DNA of 64,000 nucleotides from Notamacropus eugenii (taxonomy: Eukaryota; Chordata; Mammalia; Diprotodontia; Macropodidae), in contig NC_092872.1 in NCBI RefSeq assembly GCF_028372415.1, forward strand, positions 515,406,224-515,470,223. Reading direction: 5' to 3'. The notes beneath the pieces are model-generated. The model did not search any database. It was not told where the DNA came from and saw only the letters and a program-made list of their open reading frames with translations. Positions 51,005 to 60,859 of this stretch are shown here, one piece after another. Made by a program: the position numbers and the translations under genes. The stretch's first letter is position 1, and each line of letters opens with the position of its first letter.

Positions 51005-51195
51005 CAGTTAATTCACAGGATCATTAGAACTTGGAAGAGACCTTAGAACAGAGGTTTAGGTCTGGGAAAGACCTTAGGACATAGAGTGATAGATCTGGAA
51101 GGAACCATAGACTATAGGATGGTCAGGGTTGGAAGGGCCCTTAGAGATTGCCCACTTTCAAAACTTTTCATTGTACAGAAAGGGAGATTAAGGAT
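51005..51195 (-). mobile_element. MIR-like repeat, antisense, with about 33-base tandem units
   Basis: Units like 'ttggaagagaccttagaaca', 'ctgggaaagaccttaggaca', 'ctggaaggaaccatagacta' and 'ttggaagggcccttagagat' recur every 32-36 bases. Confidence 0.55.
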
Positions 51196-51202
51196 CAGAT
51201 CT

Positions 51203-51640
51203 TGTGGAAAGGTCATAAGATCAAGGATTTGGAGGTATGGATTCTAATCCTGGATCTTCTAAAATGTGCATTTAGGGAAGTATCTACTCAATGTCCTTAG
51301 TTTCTCTATCTGTATAATGAAAGGATAGGACTAGATGATTTCTAAAGTCCCTTCCAGGCATGTAGGTGGCACTGTGGATAGAGTGCCAGGCCTGGAGTCA
51401 GGAAGACTCAGCTTCTTGAGTTCAAATCCAGCCTCAAATACTTACTAACTGTGTGACCCTGGGCAAGTCACTCAAAACTGTTAGCCTCAGTGTGCTCATC
51501 TGTACAATGAGCTAGAGAAGGAAACAGCAAACCACTCCAGTATCTTTGCCAAGAAAACCCCAAATGGAGTCATGAAGAGAGGCTAAAATGACTCAACAAC
51601 AAAGTCCTTTCCAGCTCTGGTGTTCAATAATTCCATGATT
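51203..51640 (+). mobile_element. MIR-type CORE-SINE, sense, split by a MAR1
   Basis: 'gaaaggtcataagatcaagg', 'aaaggataggactagatgat', broken after 'aaagtcccttccag' (51344-51357). It resumes with 'aaagtcctttccagctctgg' at 51601 and ends near 'ataattccatgatt'. Confidence 0.8.
51358..51600 (+). mobile_element. MAR1-type tRNA SINE, sense, with 14-base target duplication
   Basis: 'gcatgtaggtggcactgtgg', 'gttcaaatccagcctcaaat', 'agaaggaaacagcaaaccac', 'atgactcaacaac'. Flanks 51344-51357 and 51601-51614 are the same 14 bases with one difference. Confidence 0.93.
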
Positions 51641-51642
51641 AA

Positions 51643-51905
51643 ATAACCTAGCTAAGGTCACACACCTAAGAAGAGGCATGAGCTCAAACCCATAATTATG
51701 GATTCACAGTACTGTGAATTATAGCTACGATGAGGTCATAGAGCCCATGGAATTTAACCACTTCATTTTACAAATCAAGAAACTGAGGCACAAAGAGTTT
51801 AAGTGATTTACCCAGAATCATATGGCTAGTGACTGAGATGGCATCTGAACCTAGACCCTACTGATTACAAGCTCAATATTCTGTTCACCACACCATACTG
51901 ACTTC
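51643..51905 (-). mobile_element. Two MIR fragments, antisense
   Basis: 'agctaaggtcacacacctaa', then 'caagaaactgaggcacaaag' and 'gatggcatctgaacctagac'. Confidence 0.6.
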
Positions 51906-51944
51906 CTAATCCCTACCCCACAAAGGCATTTTACAAATTCTTCC

Positions 51945-52132
51945 TGCTAGAAGTCTCCTACAGATCATCTCATTCAAACTCCTCATTTTGCTGCTAAAAA
52001 AATGGCCCTAAAGACATTAAGTAAATTATCTAAGATCATACAGCAGATTAGCAGCCGGGCCAAGCCTAGGACCAAGATCTTCTAACTCTCAGCTTTGGGT
52101 TCTGACTCTAACACTATACTATCTCCTATAAA
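51945..52132 (-). mobile_element. MIR-type CORE-SINE, antisense
   Basis: 'ctagaagtctcctacagatc', 'ttatctaagatcatacagca', 'cactatactatctcc'. Confidence 0.58.
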
Positions 52133-52134
52133 GT

Positions 52135-53095
52135 CACCAGGGATCCAACTCTTAAGATACGTAACTTTTCTCCCACCCCCACTTTGCCCTTTCATTGCTC
52201 TTCTACTTGGTTGGAGAGCTAGAGGTCAAGGCCATGGTCAGGGTTAATATTGTCAGTCAAATAGCACAACATAGCTACTGGGGCCATCATCCAGCTCTCC
52301 TAGGGCACAGACAATATCGCAGAAGAGCATGCTACAATCCAAGCTGATATCACATGGGGTTGGAATATTCTGGGTCATAGGGGTCTATTTATGTATTAGT
52401 GTAATAGGTGATACATCTTTGGGCTGTGATTTCAAGGGTGCTAGGAAGGTTCTCTGTTACAAACCCATCACCAGTTCGTGAAGTTTCACTGTTACAGATT
52501 CATTTCTTTGAATTAAACACTATAATAATCTCTGAGACATCTTTTTGACACTACAAATCCCCTGGAAGAAGCAGCTCATTAAGCTTTTAGTATGATAGTG
52601 ACCCAAGAGAATTAGAATTCTCTGTGGTCAAACAAAGGTAGCCAACATTTCAGCTCAACATGAGGAAAAATACCAAAATAATTTGTGCTCCCCCAAAGCA
52701 GAATGGAGCCCTTCAGGAAGAGGAAAAGAAGTTGCTGGTCACTCATAGGGTTTTAACTCTTGGTCACTATGTGCTTCTAACAGATGCTAGATAATTCAAA
52801 AATTGTAGAGGCAATTCACACATCAGGCTAGGGAGATAAGCTAGTCAGTCTTTGAGGTACCTTTTAGGTCTGTAACTTCATGATTTCCCATTACAAAATG
52901 AGATAAACTCACTGTCTTGAAAGAACGAAGATCTTAGCTCTGAGTATATTTTGAAATGATATTTTGGGTTGTAGGAATTTAAAAAAAGAGCTTCTATCAC
53001 TTAAAAAAAACCACCTTAGCCCTGCTTTGAAAAATACAGACTTCCATTCAGAACATTTTGGAGAGATGTTTTCATGTGAAATCTTTGTAGAATGT
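52135..53095. other. About 950 bases without recognised repeat or gene
   Basis: Mixed composition; no exon signals of note. Confidence 0.38.
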
Positions 53096-53104
53096 TTCTA
53101 GTCC

Positions 53105-53190
53105 ATTTCAATTTGACATACATTGATTAAGTACCTTTTGTGTTCACAGCCCTGTTCAAGGCACTAAGAGCTATGCAAAGTTTAGATAAG
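53105..53190 (-). mobile_element. L2 3' end, antisense, short
   Basis: 'catacattgattaagtacct' and 'ctgttcaaggcactaagagc'. Confidence 0.5.
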
Positions 53191-53274
53191 ATGTTGTGTA
53201 AGAAGGAGGCAGCGTAGAAAGCAGAAAGAACACTGGCTTCAGGGTCAAAGAACTCTTGATAAATGCTGGTTCTT

Positions 53275-53860
53275 TTTGTTCTCCTAAGAAAGCGATGGAA
53301 ATGTCCATACCTTTTGACTCCTTTGGTATATGTGAGGCAAATACCCCAGGGAGGTCACAGGCAGAAAGATACATATGTGTGTGTGTGTGTATGTGTGTAT
53401 GTATGTGTGTGTGTGTGTATACACACACACACACACATATATACCATATATACCAATATATACACCAAATATACAAAAATATTTTCATATATAATATATA
53501 TATAGATGTAGATATACCAAATATATATACTATATATACCAAAATATTTTTATCTGTACTTTTTGTAGAGGCAAACAACTAAAAACAAATTGAGTGCTCA
53601 CTAACTGGGGGACAGCTGAACAAATGGTGGGGTACGATTGTAATAGAGCATTGTTGTACCATAAGAAATAAAGAATACGAAAAATTCAGAGAAATATGGG
53701 AAGACTTATATGAACTGATGCAAAGAGAATAAAGCAAAACCAGGAAAAGAACATACTCAATGACTACAACGCAAACAGATCGAAGAAAAACCAAACTGAA
53801 CACTGCATTATTATAATAACCAAGTTTGACCTGGAGAAGAATTAAGAAAATCTTCACGGC
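53275..53860 (+). mobile_element. Old L1 ORF2 3' end, carrying an expanded microsatellite
   Basis: Left part codes MSIPFD (as in the 15 kb L1 CIPFDP). After the microsatellite the frame resumes TKIFLSVLFVEANN (TKIFIAALYVVAKN in the 15 kb copy) and later 'ataagaaataaagaatacga' (IRNKEYE) with 'gaagacttatatgaactgat' (EDLYELM). 5'-truncated and decayed. Confidence 0.7.
53368..53565. repeat. Compound (GT)n(CA)n(TA)n tract
   Basis: GT with GTAT steps, CA run, then repeated 'accaaatatatatac'-like TA-rich units, inside the L1 fragment. Confidence 0.92.
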
Positions 53861-53894
53861 AGAGGTGGATGTGGAATATTATACTTACTGGTAA

Positions 53895-54045
53895 ACAAAT
53901 CAGAAGACCTGGATTCAAATTCTGTTTCCGGAACTTGATAACTATGTCACGTTGGGCAAGTCACAATGTTTGGTGTCAGTTTCTTCACCTCTAAAATGAG
54001 GGATGACTAGATGACCTTCCAGCTTTAAATCTAGGATCCCCTGAG
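53895..54045 (+). mobile_element. MIR-type CORE-SINE, sense
   Basis: 'agacctggattcaaattctg', 'cgttgggcaagtcacaatgt', 'taaaatgagggatgactaga'. Confidence 0.68.
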
Positions 54046-54049
54046 ATGA

Positions 54050-54375
54050 AGTTTTATGGATTGGTTAGTTCTTCAGAATTGCTTTTTTCCTCCTTTTCTT
54101 TTAAATTCTTTGCTACAAAGGAAGGATCATAGAGGAGTAGGCAGAAAAGCGATATGTTTAGAAATTAATGCGATCTAAAAACAAAAGGTATTTATAAAAG
54201 TAAGACAAAATTCATTGAAAATAAACTATAAGTAGGAATTCAACAGGCAGGCATTCCAGATATGAGCACAAGGTTGGAAGTGGGAAACTACAAGGTGGGC
54301 TTGAGAGATGGCAAGTAGCCCAGTTTTCTGGAGTGAACCTTATATGCAGGATAGTGGCTTAATAAACTTCTCCCT
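54050..54375. other. Unassigned sequence
   Basis: No recognised repeat or exon. Confidence 0.3.
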
Positions 54376-54379
54376 CTCT

Positions 54380-54930
54380 CAGCTATCCATGCCACTTCTG
54401 CTTGGATTTTTAAAATAATTTCCTGATTTTCCTCTCTCCAGTCTCTATATCCCTCTCCCAGCTGCCAAAATCTCTTACTCACAGATCTGTCCGTGATGTT
54501 TTCCTGTTCAAAAATCTTCAATGGCCCTTTATTGGTTTTAGGATAAAAAAGAAACTTCTTAACCTGGCATTTAATGTCCCCACAATCTGACTCCAAATGG
54601 CCTTTCCTGCCTTATTTCAATTTGCTCTTCATGCAGCTAGGGTATATAGTACCAGTCCTGGAGTCAGGAAGACCTGTGTACAAATCCAGCCTGAGACATT
54701 TAATTGTGTGACCCTGGGCAACTCAATTCACCTCTGCTTGCCTCTGTTTCCTCAAGTGGAAAATGGGAATAATAATAATAGCACCTACCTCCCAAGGTTG
54801 TTCTGAAGATCTAATGAAGTAATATTTGTAAAGCTCTCAGCATAGCCAGCTCCAAGTAAGTACTTGATAAATGCTTATTTCCTACCTTCCTATTCTACTC
54901 ATTCCAATCATACCCAACTACCAACTGTTC
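54380..54930 (+). mobile_element. L2 coding fragment, sense, split by a SINE
   Basis: 'aaaatcttcaatggcccttt', 'ccccacaatctgactccaaa', 'gcctttcctgccttatttca' up to 54630; a short further piece ('ctcattccaatcatacccaa') follows the SINE. Confidence 0.65.
54632..54892 (+). mobile_element. MIR-type SINE with tRNA head, sense, full length, inside L2
   Basis: 'atgcagctagggtatatagt', 'ctggagtcaggaagacctgt', 'gaataataataatagcacct', 'cccaaggttgttctgaagat', 'acttgataaatgcttatt'. Confidence 0.8.
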
Positions 54931-54987
54931 CATGATCAAGATGTTACGGCTATTATGGCTGGATAAATGCAAAGAAGGAAACAATTT

Positions 54988-55700
54988 TGTGAGCTGGTGA
55001 AAACCAGTTGGTTTGGTACGGCCCTAGCCTCCAAGGTACATACTTGCTAGAGTAAGAGACAGCCTCCCTTCTCTGGCTGCTTGCTTTCTATGGCATAGTT
55101 AGAGTTCAGTTTCCTGGAGTCTTGCCCCTCATTCCTCATTCCTTATTAAATAACTCAGAAAATACACAGATTTTCAACCCAGTGGTATCAAACTCAAAGA
55201 GAAAAGGGAGACCCACTGACATGTGCATGAGGATCCCAGCTGATGCATATTCGCTTAGTTTTAAAATGTAATGCTATGTTTTGTTGTTTTTTTATTTTGT
55301 TAAATGAATTTTACTATATTTTATAATTATTTATTTTGTTGCATTTTAATCTAGCTCAGTCTAAGTCCAGAGTGTTGCGGCCGAGTGTGTCCCTTACAGC
55401 CTTGTCTTTGACACCACTGGTCTAGAGTACCCCCACTGCCTTGCCCCACAGGTAATGGGGAAATAGCTCTTTGTCTAAAACTCTATATAAATGTGGGCCC
55501 TAAGTGCCTCAAGGCCTGGGGTTGGAGTGTATTGTTGTATTTCTGAATGTCTGAGCCATTAGCCTGCCTATGGAGCTGAGAGCAGGGGTGAGGGGGGCCT
55601 CCTCTACTCTGTTCTCCATTGGCATCTTTCTTCTTCATATGGCTGCTATCCCTCTTTAGTAGTATTGCTCTTTCGGAGCAGGTCTCTCCCTTTTTTGTTT
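54988..55700 (+). mobile_element. LTR-like fossil, copy A, carrying a hAT-type insertion
   Basis: Starts TGTGAGCTGG, runs parallel to copy B at 62.2 kb ('gcatagttagagttcagttt' against 'gcacagttagagttaagttt') and has the same TATA-like box 'ctatataa' (55483-55490) followed by a similar R/U5-like part. Right edge approximate. No coding region. Looks old; the hAT-type element at 55180-55419 came later. Confidence 0.4.
55180..55419. mobile_element. hAT-type non-autonomous DNA transposon, 240 bases
   Basis: Inverted ends 'cagtggtatcaaactc' and 'gtctttgacaccactg'; inner part AT-rich with 'tgttgcggccgagtgtgtcc'. The related LTR-like copy at 62.2 kb lacks it, which supports a discrete insertion. No clean 8-base duplication is seen. 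Confidence 0.8.
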
Positions 55701-55704
55701 TGTA

Positions 55705-55860
55705 AATATCCCTGCTCTCAAGAAACTTATTGGGTGAAAGAGAACAAATAGAGAGATTGGTGCACATATGTAGATATGGACATATATATACACACATATG
55801 ATTATAACACACATAAATGCATGTGTATATGTATGTATATACAGAATAAATATATGATAG
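55705..55860 (-). mobile_element. L2 3' end, antisense, with TA/CA-rich patch
   Basis: 'ccctgctctcaagaaactta' and 'gaaagagaacaaatagagag'. Confidence 0.5.
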
Positions 55861-55867
55861 ATACATG

Positions 55868-56120
55868 TGGGTGACTAGGTGAGACAGTGGATAGAGCACT
55901 GGGTCTGAAATTAGGAAGACTCAGTTTCCCCAGTTCAAATCTGATTTCTGACACTAGCTGTGTGACCCTGGGCAAGTCACTTGACCATATTTGCCTCAGT
56001 TTCCTCATCTGTAAAATGAGCTGGAGAAGGAAAAGGCCAGCCATTCCAGTGTCTTTGCCAAGAAAAACCCAACTGAGGTCACAAGGAGTCAGATGGGACT
56101 GAAACAATCCAACAGCAGCA
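55868..56120 (+). mobile_element. MAR1-type tRNA SINE, sense, full length
   Basis: 'gggtgactaggtgagacagt', 'cagttcaaatctgatttctg', 'aaaatgagctggagaaggaa', 'gggactgaaacaatccaaca'. Confidence 0.92.
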
Positions 56121-56164
56121 AAGATACACACCATCTCTTGTCTCTTTGCATTTTCATCAGAATT

Positions 56165-56565
56165 TCTTCATGTTTGTTAGAAACTCCCTGCGCATTTTTA
56201 AGAAGTATGACTGTGAGGGGGATGAAGGAGATCGGACTATAATCAGATGGGTTAATAAAAAGACCAAGGTAAAGCTTTTGGGGACTAGGGAGACATAAGC
56301 ATGTCTATTGGCAGATAGAGAGGAAGCAAGAAGGGAGAAAGATTGAAGACGCCCAAGAAGGAGGGGATGACTGCTAGAGTAAGTTCTGGAGGAGGTAGGA
56401 AGGGATGGGATCAAAGGCACAGGTCAGAGCATTGGAGTTTTTGGGGATTAGAGATAACTCTTCCTCTGAGGCAAGAGTGATAGAAAACACTAAGGAAAAG
56501 TTTGGAGGAGTGAAGGAGGGGACTTGAGTGAGCTCCTATCCAATGACCTCAATCTTCTTGTTGGA
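56165..56565 (-). mobile_element. L2 coding fragment, antisense
   Basis: 'gggagacataagcatgtcta', 'aggaagcaagaagggagaaa' and 'gggatgggatcaaaggcaca' are antisense L2. Confidence 0.65.
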
Positions 56566-56569
56566 CTAG

Positions 56570-57180
56570 GAGACTCAACCATCCTCATCATTGTTGGGAT
56601 GAGGATGTAGTTGGGGGCTTACAGAGAGAAGGAAATAGTGAGATGAGCTATGCTGTGCCCCCTGCTCTAATAACCCTACAGAGAAAACAATTTCTCCTGC
56701 ACATATCAGAAACCTTCTCAATGAATCAATCCCAGAGTTATTGCTGAAGAATCCCTCAGCGTCCCTCCTCCTCTCTCTTCCTTGAGCCTCAGGGAGTAGA
56801 GTACCAAGGATGAAATTCCACACAGACATAAACATAGCTTCTGCGTAATTTTCTCTGACTATCAGGGAGCTGTGTCGGTAATAAACATTATTTGTTGCTA
56901 CTATTTCTCTCAAGAGAGTTATTACAAGGATAGAGCCCGTACAGCGAGATTTCTTTCTACTTATGGAAGGAATCAGAGAGATTCTTCTTAGATGGAACCC
57001 AGCCTAACCCAAACCAGGCAATTAGACTCCTATCAAGTTTCACCTCAGACTTCTGAAATCTCCTATCAGTAGGCTGGGGATTTCCCAAGTTTTATCACTA
57101 TGTCTTTCCTGACAGTTTTGGTTTCCTTAGGATTTTCCTCTTTCTCAGGTTTGAATATGAGCTAAAGTCCTCAACTACTT
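56570..57180. other. Unassigned sequence, faintly LTR-like
   Basis: 'tcggtaataaacattatttg' near 56880 could be a poly-A-type signal of an old LTR, but no ends or partner copy were found. No exon recognised. Confidence 0.3.
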
Positions 57181-57184
57181 TTCT

Positions 57185-57930
57185 TCAGAACGCATTCTAC
57201 AAGCAATTTGGAATGATGACCCAAAAGTCTAGATGGAGCATAGCCTTTGACCCAGCTATACTTGGTGTATACCTGAAAGAGATCCACCAAAGAGGGAAAG
57301 GACATATAAATACAAAAATATTCATAGCAGGTCTTTCTGTAGTAGTTAAAAATTGGAAACTCAGTAGTTATTCCCCCATGGGAAAATGGCTAAACTAATT
57401 ATAGTATATGAATGTAATGGAATAGTACTGTGCCATAAAAATGATAAAGACAGCTTAAAAGAAAACTAGGAAGACCTCTATGAACTAATTGAAAGTAAGT
57501 GAGTAGAATTAAAAGAACAATTTCTAAAATGACAATAATGTTGTAGAGAAAAGCAACTTTGAAAGACTTTAGAACTCTGATCTAATGATATAACATGAGT
57601 CCAAAGGATTGAAGATAAAACACATCAATCCCCTCCTACCAAAGAGGTGATGAACTTAAAACACAAAGAGGGACATAATTTTTGGACATGGTCAATGTGG
57701 AAATTTATGTCATTAGACTATATGTGTTTATTACAAGGGTTTTGTTTTTTGTTGTTGTTTTGGCTTAGTTTGGTTTGAATGGGGAGTGGGAGTGGGGAAA
57801 GAGATTATAAATCCATGTAAAAAATAAACAGATTTATTTTTAAAAAATAAAATTTGGGGGGGAGGAGAGAAAATTTAAAACTCAAAATCTTGTGGAAGTG
57901 AATGTTGAAAACTAAAAATAAATAAATTAT
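57185..57930 (+). mobile_element. L1 3' end of an older subfamily (ORF2 tail, 3' UTR, A-rich tail)
   Basis: 57213-57396 stays open as FDPAILGVYLKEIHQRGKG then TKIFIAGLSVVVKNWKL, the C-terminal end of ORF2, then decays (YMNVME, 'ccataaaaatgataaaga'). The 3' UTR matches the copy at 11.4 kb ('gaaagactttagaa'), ending 'ttgaaaactaaaaataaata'. Confidence 0.78.
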
Positions 57931-57949
57931 TTAAAAAAGAAAAAAAAAG

Positions 57950-58380
57950 AGCGAAGGTCTCTCCTATCCTCAGTAGTCAGAAAACTCCAAGATGGGGATT
58001 GTAGAAGTCCCAGAGAGCAGCTCTAGGTAGGGAGCAGAGGGCAGACCAGCATGGTCTGAAGTTCTCAGACAAGGGTAACCCAGTCCCAGGGACTCTGAGG
58101 TCCTTAATATCTCAGAGTCCTGAGATGACAACACTCAGTCTCAAAGATGGCTAAATCCCAAGAGGGGCAAGTCATTGCAGAAACCCAGGGGACTTGGGTG
58201 ATACCAAGTAGGGCCTACCACCCTCCCCCAAAGTGCAGCACTGGGTGGAGCCTGTCTCAGACACAAAGCCCTAATTCAGGAACTAGGGCTAGAGAGATGA
58301 ACAGCTCAAAAAAAATACCATCCACTATAAAACATAATTATAAATCTAACTGTATAACAACTGCAAGCAGAGACTTAAAG
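57950..58380 (+). mobile_element. Possible L1 5' UTR fragment
   Basis: 'agttctcagacaagggtaac', 'aatatctcagagtcctgaga' and 'gatgaacagctcaaaaaaaa' are reminiscent of another marsupial L1 5' UTR; no ORF1 follows. Tentative. It sits directly after an L1 3' end. Confidence 0.3.
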
Positions 58381-58454
58381 GTATAAAATGGATAGTCCAC
58401 AGGGACAACAAGAATTAGGTTCAGGAGAAAGGAAGCAAGAGATAAGAAGTGAAT

Positions 58455-58600
58455 TTGATCTCCTTGAAGGCAGAAACTGTTTTTGCTTTTTCTTTTTGTA
58501 CCCCCAACACTTAGTACAGTGCCTTGTGCATAGTTAGTGAATAATAAATGCTGATGAAGCTGAAACAAATAAATAAATAAAATTTTTGCAAACTTAAAAA
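58455..58600 (+). mobile_element. L2 3' UTR, sense, with AAAT tail
   Basis: 'gatctccttgaaggcagaaa', 'cccccaacacttagtacagt', 'aataaatgctgatgaagctg', then (aaat)n. Confidence 0.65.
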
Positions 58601-58754
58601 AAGACATTCTTCTTTCCTGCTTCTTTCAAGACAAATCAGTTTTAAATGGCTGCCTAGTGAGACATGGTGGAAAGAGCTGCAACCCACATGGGGATTTATC
58701 ATATCTAACTTAACAGGAGCTTTATAGCAAAGAGTGATATTCCCTAAGCGTTAG

Positions 58755-58958
58755 TGCTCTCCTCTAACCACCTCATATTTATTTTGTATATATTATATCA
58801 TAATTGATGTATATTTCTGCCTACATTCCCCCCCCCCCCCCCCCCCCCCGCCAAAAGATCGTAAGCACCTTGAGGACAGGGACCATTTCATTTTGTCTTT
58901 GTATCCCCAGCAGCTGGCATATGATTAGGAATTCAATAAAGTTGGTTGAATGGTTGAG
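58755..58958 (+). mobile_element. L2 3' UTR, sense, interrupted by poly-C
   Basis: 'gtaagcaccttgaggacagg', 'gtctttgtatccccagcagc', 'caataaagttggttgaatgg'. The poly-C sits where L2 normally has 'cccc-cactag'. Confidence 0.7.
58828..58849 (+). repeat. Uninterrupted run of 22 C
   Basis: Counted from the sequence. Pure C/G homopolymers of this length are rare in mammalian DNA and hard to sequence, so the length may be inexact. Confidence 0.9.
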
Positions 58959-58961
58959 ATT

Positions 58962-59209
58962 ATTTTGGTTGTTCAGTTGTTTTCAGCTGAGTCTGACTTT
59001 TCATGGCTCCATTTAGCATTTTGGCAAAGATGCTGGAATGCTTTGCCATTTCCTTGTTCAGCTCATTTGATGGATAAAGAAACTAAGGCAAAGAGGGTTA
59101 GGTGACTTGCCTGGGATCACACAGCTAGTGTCTGTCTGAGGCCAGATTTGAACTCAGGAAGGTAAGTACTCCTGACTTCAGGCCCAGTGCTCTATCACTA
59201 GCTGCCCTC
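58962..59209 (-). mobile_element. MAR1-type tRNA SINE, antisense, full length
   Basis: 'ggttgttcagttgttttcag', 'ttttggcaaagatgctggaa', 'gcctgggatcacacagctag', 'cactagctgccctc'. Confidence 0.9.
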
Positions 59210-59211
59210 AA

Positions 59212-59330
59212 TTAATAACCTATTTATATTATACGCCACTATTACGAGTTTAGGTTGGCTGCTTTTGTGTCTGTGTACTTAGTACAATGACTGATATATA
59301 ACAAGCACCCAATCAATGACTAATGTTTTA
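59212..59330 (+). mobile_element. L2 3' end, sense, decayed
   Basis: 'gtgtctgtgtacttagtaca' and 'caagcacccaatcaatgact'. Confidence 0.45.
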
Positions 59331-59334
59331 TTGA

Positions 59335-59538
59335 GATCATGTGGTGTAATGGAAAGAACTCAGGCACTAAAATCAAGATCCATGGGTTTATTTCTAACTT
59401 TGGCATTGACTTACCACAGGATGTTGGCACAAGGGTTCTTTCCCTTTCTGGGCTTCACTTTTTCCCCCTGTAAAACAAAGGAGCTGGAATCAATGATTTC
59501 TAAGGTCCTTGCACACTCTAAAGATCTGGGATCTTCTG
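59335..59538 (+). mobile_element. MIR-type CORE-SINE, sense
   Basis: 'atgtggtgtaatggaaagaa', 'tttctgggcttcactttttc', 'tgatttctaaggtccttgca'. Confidence 0.65.
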
Positions 59539-59539
59539 A

Positions 59540-60085
59540 TACTCCTTCCTCTTCTTTGGAAAAGTGCCCAGAGTTGGGATACCAGATCCCTCCAGGCCCC
59601 CCTGAGCCCCTGAGTGCTTTCTGGGATAACTTTCACCTTTGATGAGCTGAAGGCTGCAGTCAAGGCCAAATGACTCAGGATGACTTAATCAGATCAGCTC
59701 TCCAGCATCAGTTTATCAGTGTACCTGATCATGCCATGTTGGGGCTCATGCATTTTCATGGGCATGCAAACAGAACATCAGCTTTTAAAGTCAAGAAGAC
59801 TAAAGTCTCCTGTAATAGTCTCTTGTTTTATTCATTAACATGAATAGCAACAGCTGTGACTATGAAGCCAACTTGAAGGGTTTTTTTGTGAGGTTTTTTT
59901 TTTTGGTGGTGTTGATGACTGTTGGTCTAGTCCATGATCGATGTTTGGGACCACCTGGAAGGCGAGAGAAAATGAGCAAAGCCCCAGGAGAAGGGAGAAC
60001 TTAAAATAGAGCTCCTAATGATGAGCCTCCATGCTTTGTGTATGAGAGATAATTAGAAACTTGTCAGTAGCAGTGAAGAATAATG
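59540..60085. other. Repeat-poor stretch, candidate regulatory DNA
   Basis: About 540 bases without recognised repeat apart from a T/G tract (59880-59910). Has an AP-1-type site TGACTCA (59671-59677), 'gatgacttaatcagatcagc', 'ttaacatgaatagcaacagc' and a late 'cctaatgatgagcctccatg'. No exon recognised; activity is not shown. Confidence 0.4.
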
Positions 60086-60089
60086 ACTA

Positions 60090-60342
60090 TTCCATAATAG
60101 TTAACATTTATATATCACCTTAAGATTTGCAAAGTACTTTCATGTGTTAATTCATTTGGTCCTCACAATGACTCTGTGAGGTAGGTGTTATAATTGTTCC
60201 CATTTTTACAGATGAGGAAACTGAGGCACAGAGAGGTTAAGTGATCCAGGGTTGCAGTTAGTGCCTGAGATAGGGTTCGAATTCAGGTCCTCCTGACTCC
60301 AGGTTCTGTACTCTAGTCACTGTACCACCTAGCTGGCTTTCT
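60090..60342 (-). mobile_element. MIR/THER1-type SINE, antisense, full length
   Basis: 'ttaagatttgcaaagtactt', 'tttggtcctcacaatgactc', 'agatgaggaaactgaggcac', 'cgaattcaggtcctcctgac', 'gtaccacctagctggctttc'. Confidence 0.88.
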
Positions 60343-60361
60343 ATTCACTTGCCAATTGTAA

Positions 60362-60570
60362 ATGATCATAGATCACAGATTTAGAGACTGAAGGGACCTT
60401 AGAGCTCACAGTTTCCAAGAGCTTCATTTTAAAGGTGAGGAAACTTGGGTCAATGCAGGCTGAGTGACTTTTCTAAGGTCACACATCTAGTAGGTAGCAG
60501 AACCAGGATTTGAACCTAAGGCATCTGACTCTAAATCCAACAGACCTTCCACTATCCTAGGTAGGCTGCT
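60362..60570 (-). mobile_element. MIR-type CORE-SINE, antisense
   Basis: 'gatttagagactgaagggac', 'ttttctaaggtcacacatct', 'aggatttgaacctaaggcat'. Confidence 0.72.
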
Positions 60571-60600
60571 GTTAACATTTGTTGCAGTGTATTTTTTTAA

Positions 60601-60858
60601 AGGGCAGCTAGGTGGCACCCTAGTGCACAGAGCATCTCAGCCTGGAGTCAGGAAGACTCATCTTCCTACAACAAATGTCACCTCTGACACTAACTAGCTG
60701 TGTGACCCTGGGCAAGTCACTTAACCTTGGCTGCCTCAGTTCCTCATCTGTAAAATGAGCGGGAGAAGGAAGTAGCAAACCACTCCGGTATCCTTGCCAA
60801 AAAAACCCAAAAGGGGGTCACAAAAAGTTAGAATGACTGAAATGATTCAATAACAATT
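60601..60858 (+). mobile_element. MAR1-type tRNA SINE, sense, full length
   Basis: 'gggcagctaggtggcaccct', 'tagctgtgtgaccctgggca', 'tgagcgggagaaggaagtag', 'aatgactgaaatgattcaat'. Confidence 0.92.
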
Positions 60859-60859
60859 T

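Noticed and set aside
56570-56960. A further solo LTR
   Set aside because: Only a poly-A-like word; no defined ends, no second copy in the window.
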